DNA of 58,005 bases from Arthrobacter mobilis (lineage in GTDB: Bacteria > Actinomycetota > Actinomycetes > Actinomycetales > Micrococcaceae): assembly GCF_012395835.1 (NCBI RefSeq), contig NZ_JAAZSQ010000007.1, positions 124,360-182,364 of the forward strand, written 5' to 3'. The notes below the pieces were generated by a model. The model did not search any database and was not told where the DNA came from. It worked only from the letters and a program-made list of their open reading frames with translations. The position numbers and the translations under genes are program-made. Positions 18,333-26,896 of the stretch are shown here, piece by piece (position 1 is the first letter of the stretch; each line of letters begins with the position of its first letter).

Positions 18333-18812
18333 ATGCAGCGGGCCCGTACTGCCGCACGGCTGGTCCTTCCGGCCATCTGGCTGGGCATGATCATCGGCAT
18401 TTCACTGATCGAGGCACCGCTGAAGTTCCAAGCGCCCGGCATCACGGTTCCGCTGGGGCTGGGTATCGGCCGGCTCGTCTTCACCGCCATGAACATCGTG
18501 GAACTGGTGATCGCGGCGCTGCTGGTGCTCTCCAGCGTCCGTGCGGGCGTGGACCGTCTGTTCCGCGGCCTGCTCTGGGCTGCCGTCGGCGTGCTGCTGG
18601 TCAAGGTGGCGGTCATCCGGCCGGTGCTGAACCAGGAGACGGACCGGGTGCTCGCCGGCCTGTCCGGCGGCGGCTCCGGCATGCACCTGCTGTATATAGC
18701 GGCCGACGGCGCGCTGATCGTCCTGCTGGTGCTGCTGCTGGTGGCCGCCGCCCGGCGCTGGCTCGCGGTTCCGGCCCAGGCTCAGCGCTCGCCGCGGTCC
18801 TCCTCTATATAG
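18333..18812 (+). CDS. small integral membrane protein, four predicted helices
   Basis: A 159-residue hydrophobic protein with four likely transmembrane helices, about residues 9-30, 45-68, 78-97 and 116-142. Between helices 1 and 2 is a short IEAPLKFQAPGITVPLGL segment that looks conserved. I do not recognise an assigned function. AAGGAG lies 6-7 bp before the ATG, and a TAGGCT -10-like box precedes it. Its end overlaps the convergent hypothetical gene by 31 bp. Confidence 0.7.
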   Translation: MQRARTAARLVLPAIWLGMIIGISLIEAPLKFQAPGITVPLGLGIGRLVFTAMNIVELVIAALLVLSSVRAGVDRLFRGLLWAAVGVLLVKVAVIRPVLNQETDRVLAGLSGGGSGMHLLYIAADGALIVLLVLLLVAAARRWLAVPAQAQRSPRSSSI

Positions 18813-19057
18813 CGTTCGCCGTGCTCGTCTTCGCGGACGATGTAGTTCTCCTCCAGGTCCTGGATGGCGGCGGCGTCGCGTTCGTTGGGCTCCTTGACCG
18901 GCTCGTCCACGGCCGAGCCTGAGCGTTCTGCATCCCCCCAGACCTTGCCGAGGCCCTGCGAGGAGCTCGCCGGCTTGTCGGCGTCGGGCAGCAATTCTTC
19001 ATCCCGGCTGGGGTTCGGCTTTTCCGCCCGCTGGTCCTCATGGCGTTCCGAAGTCAT
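18782..19057 (-). CDS. small acidic, probably disordered hypothetical protein
   Basis: A 91-residue protein that is highly charged and lacks hydrophobic segments; it is rich in Glu, Asp, Arg, Ser and Pro. The C-terminal part (IQDLEENYIVREDEHGERYIEED) is the most structured-looking. No family is recognised. It overlaps the end of the membrane protein gene on the other strand by 31 bp. It could be a real small gene or a chance open frame, though its amino-acid composition is unlike that of an antisense shadow. Confidence 0.6.
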   Translation of the reverse strand: MTSERHEDQRAEKPNPSRDEELLPDADKPASSSQGLGKVWGDAERSGSAVDEPVKEPNERDAAAIQDLEENYIVREDEHGERYIEEDRGER

Positions 19058-19385
19058 GGTGCTCCTGCTTCCCTTGTGCGGTCATCTTCTGGACCTTCAG
19101 TTTTTCGCAGCACGCGGCCGGTTGCAAGCATGCTTACCATTGCGGGGCGGCGTCGTCCGGCAGCGTTGCAAGTTGCAAGTTGAAGGTTGCGAACTGCGGC
19201 AAACTTTGACTTTTCTGGGAATTTTTGGGTTTTTTACGCTTGTGACTTGAGTAACATTTCCCTTCTGGCTGGGAGCCACTTAGGGTTTTGACTAACGCCG
19301 GTCTGCAGCAAGGGGGTGCTGCGCCCGCCGGCGGGTGCAGGGCCCAATGACGGGCCATGGAGGAAATCATCCAGGGGGACGATAC
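19058..19385. other. AT-richer intergenic stretch with heptamer direct repeats
   Basis: This 328-bp gap holds no gene I can support. At 19165-19192 there are four tandem 7-bp units: GTTGCAA, GTTGCAA, GTTGAAG, GTTGCGA. The next 70 bp are unusually T-rich for this genome and contain TTGACT (19206-19211) and TAACAT (19252-19257). These may be promoter elements, but their spacing is not a good match. The following gene encodes a YegP-like protein. Confidence 0.5.
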
Positions 19386-19586
19386 ATGTTCGAAATTTTC
19401 CGGGACCGCAACCGGAAGTACCGCTTCCGCCTGATCGGCGAGAAGAACAGGGTTATCGCCGTATCCGAAGGGTACGACGAAAAGGCGCGGGTGGTGGCCG
19501 CGATCAATGACGCGCGCGAATACGCCGCCACCTCGCGGATCGCGGACAAGTCAGCCATTCCGGAGGGATTGGTACCGGCCAGTTAG
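19386..19586 (+). CDS. YegP/DUF1508 family protein
   Basis: A 66-residue protein with the DUF1508 pattern: FEIFRDRNRKYRFRLIGEKN, then a strand and helix, then a shortened VVAAINDAREYA segment. Most members hold two copies of the module; this has one. The function is not established. The ATG at 19386 was chosen as the start of the conserved region. It is followed by two hairpin repeats and a strong terminator. Confidence 0.75.
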   Translation: MFEIFRDRNRKYRFRLIGEKNRVIAVSEGYDEKARVVAAINDAREYAATSRIADKSAIPEGLVPAS

Positions 19587-19608
19587 CGTTCGCAGCGAGT
19601 GCCGAGGG

Positions 19609-19695
19609 CCCCGCTGTGAGCGAAGCGAACAGCGGGAAGGCACGATGCGCTGCCCCGCTGCGAGCTTGCGGGGCAGTAGGAAGGCGCGACGCGCT
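19609..19695. repeat. two tandem 43-bp imperfect hairpin units
   Basis: Unit 1 spans 19609-19651 and unit 2 spans 19653-19695; 31 of 43 positions agree. Both begin CCCCGCTG and end with a GGAAGGC-type stretch closing in GCGCT. Each folds into a stem: CCCGCTG with CAGCGGG in unit 1, and GCCCCGC with GCGGGGC in unit 2. The loops differ while the stems are kept. Confidence 0.65.
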
Positions 19696-19725
19696 AATAT
19701 GATGCGTTGACCGGACGACGGCGCC

Positions 19726-19769
19726 GCACCCGGCCAGGCTCTTGGGCCTGACCGGGTGCGTTTTGTTTT
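19726..19769 (+). terminator. intrinsic terminator
   Basis: A 13-bp stem with one mismatch (19726-19738 with 19747-19759) is followed by TTTTGTTTT. This is the clearest Rho-independent terminator in the window. It ends the transcript of the YegP-like gene and lies 20 bp before the next start. Confidence 0.88.
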
Positions 19770-19789
19770 AAGGGCGGAAGGTTACTGGC

Positions 19790-20737
19790 ATGAAAATTGC
19801 GGTGCTGGATGACTACCAGGACGTCGCGCTGGCGAGCGCCCCTTGGGCAGAGCTGGGCCCGGACGCCGAGGTGGTGCGGTTCACCGACCATGTGGACGAC
19901 GTCGACGAACTGGCCCGGCGGCTGCAGGATGCGGACGTGCTGGTGCTCATGCGCGAACGCACTCCGGTGACCTCGGAACTGCTGGAGCGGTTGCCGAAGC
20001 TGCGGCTCATCACGACGACGGGCATGGCTAATGCCGCGATTGACCTGGCAGCGGCCCGCGGCCAAGGGGTGACCGTGTGCGGCACCATCCGTTCGACATA
20101 CGCGGCTGCCGAACTGTCCTGGGCGCTGCTGATGGCCGCGGCCCGGGATATTCCGGCCAATGACCGCGACGTGCGCGCCGGCTACTGGCAGCGGCGCATC
20201 GGCATCGACCTGGACGGGAGCACGCTGGGGCTGCTGGGCCTGGGCCGGCTGGGCACGAAGATGGCCGGCTACGCGAAGGCGTTCGGCATGGAGGTCCTGG
20301 CTTGGAGTCCGAACCTGACCCCGGAGCGGGCCGCCGCAGGCGGCGCCGTCATGGTGGAGAAGGACGACCTGTTCCGGCGCAGTGACATTGTCAGCATCCA
20401 TCTGAGGTATTCGGAACGGACCAAGGGGCTGGTGGGCCGCCGGGAGCTGGACCTGCTGGGCAGCGAGGGACGGCTGGTCAACACGTCCCGCGGGCCGATC
20501 GTGCAGGAAGCCGAACTGGTGGCCGCCCTGCACGGGCGGCGGATTGCTGCGGCCGCGCTGGATGTGTACGACGTCGAGCCGCTGCCTGCGGATTCGCCGC
20601 TGCGGGCCGCGCCGAACCTGATCCTGAGCCCGCACATCGGTTTCGTGACCAAGCGTGCCCACCGGCTGGGCTACACGCAGATGCTCGAGGACATCCAGGC
20701 CTTCCGGGCCGGGTCTCCGGTGAACGTCCTGACCTGA
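19790..20737 (+). CDS. D-2-hydroxyacid dehydrogenase family protein
   Basis: A 315-residue NAD-dependent dehydrogenase. The Rossmann motif is GLGRLG (150-155), and the catalytic trio is Arg234 (NTSRGPIV), Glu263 (DVYDVEPLP) and His282 (SPHIG). It should interconvert a 2-oxoacid and its D-2-hydroxyacid; candidates include glyoxylate/hydroxypyruvate or phosphoglycerate-like substrates, which sequence alone does not settle. GGCGGAAGG lies upstream of the ATG. The gene has its own terminators on both sides. Confidence 0.88.
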   Translation: MKIAVLDDYQDVALASAPWAELGPDAEVVRFTDHVDDVDELARRLQDADVLVLMRERTPVTSELLERLPKLRLITTTGMANAAIDLAAARGQGVTVCGTIRSTYAAAELSWALLMAAARDIPANDRDVRAGYWQRRIGIDLDGSTLGLLGLGRLGTKMAGYAKAFGMEVLAWSPNLTPERAAAGGAVMVEKDDLFRRSDIVSIHLRYSERTKGLVGRRELDLLGSEGRLVNTSRGPIVQEAELVAALHGRRIAAAALDVYDVEPLPADSPLRAAPNLILSPHIGFVTKRAHRLGYTQMLEDIQAFRAGSPVNVLT

Positions 20738-20745
20738 CAAGACAA

Positions 20746-20796
20746 TGACGGCGGCGGGCGGACCGGCTCAGAAAGCCTGTCCGGACGCCGCCGTCA
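20746..20796. terminator. bidirectional terminator between convergent genes
   Basis: Perfect 10-bp arms TGACGGCGGC (20746-20755) and GCCGCCGTCA (20787-20796) enclose a loop with a second stem. It separates the hydroxyacid dehydrogenase from the hydroxyquinol operon, whose last gene ends at 20824. Confidence 0.65.
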
Positions 20797-20823
20797 CCAT
20801 ACCAGGTGCGCGTCCCTCGTGTA

Positions 20824-21741
20824 CTACGTGCCCGCGGGGGCGAGGACGATGTCGAAGCGTGTGCGGGCCCAGGTTTGGTTCCCGAGGTCGCGCCCGTCCG
20901 GGGTTTGTGTGCCGGGGGCCTGTTCCACGAAGGCCTTGATCAGGGAGTCCTTGACCCCGAACACGGAGTCGCCGATCTCCAGCTGGGGGTCGCCCTCGAC
21001 GAAGATGTGGGTGACCAGGGTGCGCAGCCCGGGCGCGGTGACCATGAAGTGCAGGTGGGAGGCCCGCACCGGGGACCGGTTTACTGCCTCGAGCATCTTC
21101 CCGACCGGACCGTCGTGCGGGATCGGGTAGGGGGTGGGGGTCAGGCCCCAGAAGCAGTAGTTCCCGTCCGCGTCGGTGTAGAGGTGGGCCCGGCCAGCGG
21201 TACGCCCGTCGGCGTACTGGGCGTCGTAGAAGCCGTCCTCGTCGGCCTCCCAGACCTCGATCCTCGCCCCGGGCACGGGCTTGCCGCTGGTGTCGGTGAC
21301 GGTGCCCTCGACCCAGCAGGGCTGGCCGGCCGCGCCGTGCGCGATGTCCCCGCCCAGAGGGATTTCGGGGGAGTCCTCGGCGAAGAACGGTCCGAACACG
21401 GTTGCCTCGGTGGCGTCCCCGACCGCCTGGTTGTTCACCGCCACGGTCATCATCGAGGCGCCGAGCACGTCCGAGAGCAGGATGAACTCCTGGCGCTTCT
21501 CATCGGTGAGGTGCCCGGCGGCGGTGAGGAATCCGATCGCCGTGTTCCACTCTTCCTCGGTCAGGCGCACCTCGCGGATGAAGGCGTGCAGGTGCCGGGT
21601 CAGCGCCTGCATCAGCTGCTTCAGCCGCGCGTCCGGGGTGTTCTCGAACGAGGCGAGGACCCTGTAGGTGAGGTCCTCCTCGATCCGGCGCTGCTGCCCG
21701 GAAACCGCCTCGCCGGCGGGGATGTGGGTGGTGTCGGTCAT
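20824..21741 (-). CDS. hydroxyquinol 1,2-dioxygenase (intradiol)
   Basis: A 305-residue Fe(III) intradiol dioxygenase that cleaves hydroxyquinol (1,2,4-trihydroxybenzene) to maleylacetate. The iron ligands are Tyr172 (GFYDAQ), Tyr205 (TPYPIP), His229 and His231 (SHLHF). An N-terminal helical dimer domain occupies about residues 20-110, and [12 protein letters not shown]-like signature text (109-120) is typical of the hydroxyquinol and catechol group. The hydroxyquinol specificity comes chiefly from the maleylacetate reductase gene 11 bp upstream, which would make no sense with catechol. It is last in the operon. Confidence 0.87.
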   Translation of the reverse strand: MTDTTHIPAGEAVSGQQRRIEEDLTYRVLASFENTPDARLKQLMQALTRHLHAFIREVRLTEEEWNTAIGFLTAAGHLTDEKRQEFILLSDVLGASMMTVAVNNQAVGDATEATVFGPFFAEDSPEIPLGGDIAHGAAGQPCWVEGTVTDTSGKPVPGARIEVWEADEDGFYDAQYADGRTAGRAHLYTDADGNYCFWGLTPTPYPIPHDGPVGKMLEAVNRSPVRASHLHFMVTAPGLRTLVTHIFVEGDPQLEIGDSVFGVKDSLIKAFVEQAPGTQTPDGRDLGNQTWARTRFDIVLAPAGT

Positions 21742-21752
21742 GGCGGTGTCCT

Positions 21753-22829
21753 TTACAGGTCGGTGAGCGTCTTGGGGTTCTCGCCGGTCAGGGCGGCGGT
21801 GAGCAGCGCGGTGAGGTTCTCCGCGGTCACGGGCCGGGGATTGGAGGCCGGGATCGCCGGCAGGGCGACCTCGACGGCCTCGGCGATGTTCTCCTGCCTG
21901 AACCCGTAGTCGGCCAGGGCGCGCGGGGCGTCTAGGGTTTCACGCAATGCCTGCAGGCCCTCGAGGGCACCGGCGGTGCCGAACGCGGCCGCAATCCGCC
22001 CGGTCGCTTCGGGGGCTGCGGGCGCGTTGAAGGCCAGCACGTAGGGCAGCACGGTGGCGTGGGTCTGGGCGTGCGGGAGGTTGAAGGTGCCCCCGAGCAC
22101 GTGGCAGATCTTGTGGTGCAGCCCGGACCCGGCGCTGGCGAAGGCGACCGCGGCCAGATAGCATCCGTACAGGGCCTGCTCCCGGCCGGGGACTCCGGCC
22201 GGGTCTGCCGCCACCTGGGGCAGGCCCTGGTTCAGTGCGCGGATGCCCTCGGCGGCCAGGGCGGCGTTGATCGGGTCCGCGCGCGGTGCCCAGAGCGAGT
22301 CGATGCAGTGTGCCAGGGCGTTCAGTCCGGAGGCCACGGACAGCTCCACCGGCAGGGACAGGGTCAGGCCCGCATCGTAGACCACGCTCACCGGCAGGAC
22401 ACGGTCGTCCGTCCCGGTGCTCTTGCGCGCCGCCTCGGTCAGGCCCCAGACGTTGGTGGCCTCAGAGCCGGCATAGGTGGTTGGCACCGCCACGATCGGG
22501 ATCCCGGTGGTCAGGGCGATCGCCTTGGCCAGGCCGGTGGTCGAGCCCCCGCCCACGGACACCAGCAGATCGACGTTGTACTCCGCCGCTGCCTCCCGGG
22601 CCTTCCCGGCGACCTCCACCGGCACGTGCATGACGACGTCGTTCCAGCGCAGCACGGGGGAAATCCCGGCACAGACCAGATCCGCGATCGCCGCCTCGGA
22701 CTCCGAGGCGATCACCATCACCCGCGCAGCGCCCAGCCGCTCCACCTCCGCGGCCAGGTTGTCGGCCGCCTTCCCGGTGCCGAACAGCACCCGCTGTCCC
22801 AGCGTCACATGCTCAAAAACCAAAGACAT
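21753..22829 (-). CDS. maleylacetate reductase
   Basis: A 358-residue iron-type alcohol dehydrogenase family enzyme. It reduces maleylacetate to 3-oxoadipate with NAD(P)H, joining hydroxyquinol cleavage to the beta-ketoadipate pathway. It shows the nucleotide-binding GGGSTTG (93-99), the conserved [17 protein letters not shown] segment, and the [12 protein letters not shown] and [10 protein letters not shown] histidine clusters. Length fits the family. Two bases separate it from the monooxygenase stop codon, so the genes are co-transcribed. Confidence 0.92.
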   Translation of the reverse strand: MSLVFEHVTLGQRVLFGTGKAADNLAAEVERLGAARVMVIASESEAAIADLVCAGISPVLRWNDVVMHVPVEVAGKAREAAAEYNVDLLVSVGGGSTTGLAKAIALTTGIPIVAVPTTYAGSEATNVWGLTEAARKSTGTDDRVLPVSVVYDAGLTLSLPVELSVASGLNALAHCIDSLWAPRADPINAALAAEGIRALNQGLPQVAADPAGVPGREQALYGCYLAAVAFASAGSGLHHKICHVLGGTFNLPHAQTHATVLPYVLAFNAPAAPEATGRIAAAFGTAGALEGLQALRETLDAPRALADYGFRQENIAEAVEVALPAIPASNPRPVTAENLTALLTAALTGENPKTLTDL

Positions 22830-22831
22830 TT

Positions 22832-24628
22832 CTACTCGCTTCTGCTCAGGATGGCGGACATGGCCTCCATCAGGGCTGCTTCGGGATCGGCGGGCAACTG
22901 CCGGCTGCGCCAGCCGACGTGCTTGTCCGGGCGGACCAGGACGGCACCGTCCTCGGCGACGCCGCGCAGCCTGGCCCAGTCGAAGTAGAGGTCGGTGATT
23001 TCGCGTCCAGGTCCGATGACCACAGTTTCCAACTTAACGCCGAGGCGGTCGGAAACCTTCTGCGCCGCCGTCGTCCAGTCCTCGCCGGTAATGCCGGTGA
23101 AGAGGGTGAACTGACCGTACGGGGCCAGGTCGTGCGTGGAGTACTTGTGCGCATTGTCGCCCACCCAGGCATGCGGGAAGCGGACCCCCGGATCGGTGGA
23201 CTGCTCATAGTAGAGCTCCGGATCACGCGCCGGTGCAGGACGCCTCGTGCCGTCGCCGGCCACTGCCGCCGACCGGTAGTACTGGCCGAGTTCGACGCCG
23301 TGCGCGTTGAACTCGTAGTTCTTCAGCTCCATCGCCTCGAGAACCGCGGCCCGCTTGGCGGCGCCGGCAGGCGTGTTGTCCTTGCGCTCCTCGATCAGGG
23401 CGAGCATCTGCTCGGGGGATTCGGCCTTGTCGATGCCCAGGGCCTCGAACAGCTTGCCAAACTCGCGGCCTGACTTATTGGCCCGCAGCACGATCTGCTT
23501 GGCCACCGGAGCGCGTTCGGCCGAGTAGGTTTCCAGCAGTTCTTCGCCGGCCTGGCCGTTGAGCACGGCGGCCAGCTTCCACGCCAGGTTGTAGGAGTCC
23601 TGGATCGAGGTATTGGAGCCCAGACCGTTGCTCGGCGGGTGCTTGTGCACCGCGTCCCCGGCACAGAACACCCGGCCGGACTGCAGGTGCGTAGCGTACT
23701 GTTCGTTGTTGCCCCACAGCGAAATGCCGGTGATCTCCACGTCTAGGTCCTGCACGCCGATCAGGTTGCGCACAATCTGCCGGGCGTCGTCCTCGGACAC
23801 CTCGGGGGTGCCTTCGCTGATGTCGAAGCCCCAGACAATCAGCCATTCGTTCCACGGCCGGACCATGCGCACCAGGCCCGCGCCGATGCCGCCAATGTTG
23901 GAGCCGGGCTGGACCACCCAGTACAGCACCGAGGGACGGTGCCCCACGAGCTCGGCAATGTCGGCCTTGAAGGTGATGTTCATCGAACCGGCGATGTCCA
24001 TCTGCCCCTCGTACGGCAGCCCCAGGTCGGCGGCGACCTTGGAGCGGGCGCCGTCGGCACCGATCAGGTATTTGGCCCGGATGGTGTATTCGGTGCCGGT
24101 CAGCCGGTTCAGCACCCGGACGTTGACGCCATCGGAATCCTGCGTGTGCGAGAGGTATTCGGTGCTGAACTGGGTCTGGGTGCCGCGCATGGTGGCGTTC
24201 TTGACCAGGATCGGTTCCAGGTAGGTCTGCGGGATGTCGCAGTTCAGCGAGGGTGAGGCCAGCTCATAGTCCGCGTGGCGCGCCGGGTGCGTGCCCCAGG
24301 TGAGGATGCGGCCGATTTCCTCTCCGGCGATCGAGGTGCAGAAGACGGTGTCCCCGATCATGTGGTGCGGGGTCGCGTCCGCCAGCACCTGCTCCTCGAT
24401 GCCCAGGTCGCGGAAGATCTCCATGGTCCGCTGGTTGGTGATGTGTGCCCGCGGGGTGTTCGCGGTCCAGCGGTACTTGGTGATCATGATGTTCGGAATC
24501 CCCAGCGAGGACAGGAACAAGGCAGCGGACGAACCGGCAGGGCCGGAGCCGACAATCAGGACATCCGTCTCGACGACGGCGGAATCCGGGGTCTGGGTCT
24601 CGGCGACCCCGTCATTGAAAATCACCAT
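22832..24628 (-). CDS. FAD-dependent aromatic monooxygenase (phenol/resorcinol hydroxylase type)
   Basis: A 598-residue class A flavoprotein hydroxylase. It binds FAD with GSGPAG (27-32), has the ADGARS motif (191-196) and the GDAVHKHPP motif (324-332), and has a C-terminal thioredoxin-like domain, as in phenol 2-monooxygenase and TfdB. It hydroxylates a phenolic ring with NAD(P)H and O2. Sitting first before maleylacetate reductase and hydroxyquinol dioxygenase, its likely product is hydroxyquinol, so resorcinol or a related diphenol is the best-guess substrate. The order matches known resorcinol clusters in Corynebacterium. An AraC gene lies 199 bp upstream on the same strand. Confidence 0.9.
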   Translation of the reverse strand: MVIFNDGVAETQTPDSAVVETDVLIVGSGPAGSSAALFLSSLGIPNIMITKYRWTANTPRAHITNQRTMEIFRDLGIEEQVLADATPHHMIGDTVFCTSIAGEEIGRILTWGTHPARHADYELASPSLNCDIPQTYLEPILVKNATMRGTQTQFSTEYLSHTQDSDGVNVRVLNRLTGTEYTIRAKYLIGADGARSKVAADLGLPYEGQMDIAGSMNITFKADIAELVGHRPSVLYWVVQPGSNIGGIGAGLVRMVRPWNEWLIVWGFDISEGTPEVSEDDARQIVRNLIGVQDLDVEITGISLWGNNEQYATHLQSGRVFCAGDAVHKHPPSNGLGSNTSIQDSYNLAWKLAAVLNGQAGEELLETYSAERAPVAKQIVLRANKSGREFGKLFEALGIDKAESPEQMLALIEERKDNTPAGAAKRAAVLEAMELKNYEFNAHGVELGQYYRSAAVAGDGTRRPAPARDPELYYEQSTDPGVRFPHAWVGDNAHKYSTHDLAPYGQFTLFTGITGEDWTTAAQKVSDRLGVKLETVVIGPGREITDLYFDWARLRGVAEDGAVLVRPDKHVGWRSRQLPADPEAALMEAMSAILSRSE

Positions 24629-24827
24629 GGCATTACTCCACTTTCAACAGCCGGTCTTGTTCCGGACGACTGCTTCGAGTGTTCCAGCTCACAAGACTCC
24701 CCGGACCGCAGGAAGGCGATCACGGCGGATGCCGGCAAAAACGCGGCGGATCCGGTCAAAAAACCGCAACCCTCCCCAGCGTTGACGGTGCGGATACGGC
24801 CCTTCTCGGGGCTGAAAGGGGCCTTTT

Positions 24828-25817
24828 CTACGTCGTCGATGAGGAGGGCGAGGTGGGCGCGGCGGCGGACTTGCGGTCCTGCAGCGGGGAGAGGCCAAAC
24901 TTCTCCTTGTAGCTGCGGGAGAAATGCGCCTGTGAGGCGAAGCCCAGCTGCGCGGCGAGGCCGCCCAGCGGCACCCGTGCGCCCGTGGGTGAGAGCAGCT
25001 GCCGCCGCGCCGCCTCCAGCCGTGCGTCCAAGATGGCGCGCGGCACGCTGCTGCCTGCCTCGGCGAAGACCCGTGACAGGTGGCGTTCCGAAATGCCGAC
25101 GGCGGCGGCAATCCGCCCGGCCGACAGCCGCGGGTCCGCCAGCCGGGCGGTGATGAAGGCCTGGGCGGCGGCCAGATGGCCGGCCTGCCCGGCGCCGCCG
25201 CCCAGCAGTTCCGCCAGCAGCTCAAGCGCCGTCGTTTCCAGCCCGTCCCAGTCCGCGGTCCGGCCCGCCAGAGCACCCGACAGTGCCGAAGCCAGCGCTT
25301 CGGCATGTATGGACCCGGCGTCGGGCCCGCGGAAGCCGAAGACCTTCGGCCGGTTCAGCCCGGACCGTCCGGTGAGCTCGCTCAATGTCCGGCGGGGTAC
25401 CTTCAGAGCCAGTTCCTTCAGCCCGTGCGAGAACCCGCGCATGAACGGCTGGTCTGCGTCATAGAGGATCGCCTGGCCGGGCTTGAGGATTTCGCAGCCG
25501 TCCCGGTGGTAGAAGAAGCCCTCGCCCTCGAGGGCGAAGTAGGCGACCACCGCTTCGGCCGGATGCTCCGCGATCTGGCGGGCCGAGCGTTCCACCACAT
25601 GCGGATTGCCGGACACCTGGGCAAACTGCAGCCGGGGCAGGATCAGGTTCAGCTCCGTGGCTTCCAGCGCGCCGCCGGTGAGCGTGCGGGCCTGCAGCCC
25701 GACCAGGGCACGGGCATTGTGCTCTTCCCACAGCGAGATCCGCTGCGCGCCGGGCAGCCCGGCGGTGGAGAACCGGGTCAGACCGTGCGGGCGCGCACCG
25801 GGTGTGGCCTGCGTCAT
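24828..25817 (-). CDS. AraC-family regulator, first paralogue
   Basis: A 329-residue regulator with an AraC-binding-like N-terminal domain (FSTAGLPGAQRISLWEEHN, LPRLQFAQVSGNPHVVERS, ILYDADQPFMRGF) and a C-terminal double helix-turn-helix around 230-312 (GRIAAAVGISERHLSRVFAE, GLAAQLGFASQAHFSRSYKE). It lies directly upstream of the FAD monooxygenase and probably activates that operon. It shares the same N-terminal domain with the second AraC gene at 37255-38199. Its ATG overlaps the LysR stop in ATGA, so the two regulators are translationally coupled. Confidence 0.88.
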   Translation of the reverse strand: MTQATPGARPHGLTRFSTAGLPGAQRISLWEEHNARALVGLQARTLTGGALEATELNLILPRLQFAQVSGNPHVVERSARQIAEHPAEAVVAYFALEGEGFFYHRDGCEILKPGQAILYDADQPFMRGFSHGLKELALKVPRRTLSELTGRSGLNRPKVFGFRGPDAGSIHAEALASALSGALAGRTADWDGLETTALELLAELLGGGAGQAGHLAAAQAFITARLADPRLSAGRIAAAVGISERHLSRVFAEAGSSVPRAILDARLEAARRQLLSPTGARVPLGGLAAQLGFASQAHFSRSYKEKFGLSPLQDRKSAAAPTSPSSSTT

Positions 25818-26725
25818 AGTTCACCAGTGTACGGGTGCTGCACAACCTCCAGGAAACGCGCCAGCACCGGTGGGGGCTGGATGTGCCGGGCCCGCACCAA
25901 GGTCGCGTACAGCGGCTGGACCGGCTGCAGCGGCGTATGGATCCGGACCCTGCTGCCGGCGATGTCCGCCACGGAGTGCGGCATCAGGCTGATTCCCATA
26001 TCGGCCGAGATCAGTGGCACTGCCGTCTGCAGCGTGGACACGGTGCGGACCGACGACGGGCGGGTGCCCATCTCCTGCCAGAGCCGTTCGGCGATTTCGG
26101 GCAGGCCGGGAAAACCTGGACTGGCACTTGGCAGGATCCATGGCTCCCCGGCCAGTTCGGCCAGGTCCAGCGGCTCCGGCAGGTCTGCAAAGCGTGGTGG
26201 GACCACCGCCACCAGCGGCATGGCCAGTACCACGGCCATGACCAGCTCCCCGTGGGCAGCAGCAAGCCCCTCCGGATCCGATGTTGCCACGAAGCCGACG
26301 TCGGCACCGCCGGCGGCCACCTGGCGCAGGACCTCGGCAGGTTCAGGGTCGGAGAGTTCGACGGCGACGTCGGGCGCCTGTGCGGCATAAGCCTTTAGCA
26401 GCGGCGGCAAGTGGCCCCAGGCGAAGGTTGGCACCGAGGCGATGTGCAGCCTGCCGGCCAGCCCCTGGCCTAAGGCGCGCACCTGCTCCTCGAGGCGCTC
26501 GCTCCAGCGCAGCAGTTGGCGACCCTGGGTGGCCAGCAGTTCGCCTGCCGGGGTGGTGGAGACGCCCTGGTGGTGCTTGGAGAGCAGTTGCACGCCGAGC
26601 TGTTTTTCCAGCTGGAGCACCGACTGGCTCAGTGGCGGCTGGGTCATGTGCAGCGTGGCTGCGGCGCGGGAGACGGATCCCTCAGCCACGACAGCGAGGA
26701 AATACTCAAGCTGGCGCAGGTTCAT
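25814..26725 (-). CDS. LysR-family regulator
   Basis: A 303-residue LTTR. The N-terminal winged helix-turn-helix is MNLRQLEYFLAVVAEG with RAAATLHMTQPPLSQSV. The effector-binding domain begins near 90 (LAGRLHIASVPTFAWGHLPP) and includes VGFVATSDPEGL. It diverges from the ABC operon across a 123-bp gap to the leader ORF, so it may control that importer and itself. It is the first gene of the leftward arm and overlaps the AraC start. The effector may be the transported aromatic or an intermediate; this is inferred. Confidence 0.87.
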   Translation of the reverse strand: MNLRQLEYFLAVVAEGSVSRAAATLHMTQPPLSQSVLQLEKQLGVQLLSKHHQGVSTTPAGELLATQGRQLLRWSERLEEQVRALGQGLAGRLHIASVPTFAWGHLPPLLKAYAAQAPDVAVELSDPEPAEVLRQVAAGGADVGFVATSDPEGLAAAHGELVMAVVLAMPLVAVVPPRFADLPEPLDLAELAGEPWILPSASPGFPGLPEIAERLWQEMGTRPSSVRTVSTLQTAVPLISADMGISLMPHSVADIAGSRVRIHTPLQPVQPLYATLVRARHIQPPPVLARFLEVVQHPYTGEL

Positions 26726-26848
26726 AGTCGGAAATTGTATGGCATGGCCCACGAATTGATATTTGTCCTCTAGCACCCGCTCCGGGAGCCTGAATAGTGA
26801 CCTGCAGCACAGCGAGCTGATTCCCAACTCCAGCTCTGAGGAGGAGCC

Positions 26849-26896
26849 ATGACTTTTGCCGCGAACCGGATTCCGGCCCCCGGGCGGACGCCATGA
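26849..26896 (+). CDS. 15-residue leader ORF overlapping the ABC binding-protein start
   Basis: An ATG at 26849 has GAGGAGG directly upstream (26840-26846 region), and reads MTFAANRIPAPGRTP before a TGA. That TGA overlaps the ATG of the binding-protein gene as ATGA. The binding-protein start has no good ribosome site of its own, so translation of the leader should deliver ribosomes to it. The peptide shows no run of one amino acid, so classical attenuation by a single tRNA is not indicated. Confidence 0.65.
   Translation: MTFAANRIPAPGRTP

Noticed and set aside
19609-19695. A CRISPR-like array
   Set aside because: There are only two units, one base apart, without spacers, and no cas genes are in the window.
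26726-26892. A thiamine-pyrophosphate riboswitch before the NMT1/THI5-like importer
   Set aside because: The conserved TPP core (CUGAGA with ACCUGAU-type strings) is absent, and the gap is too short.
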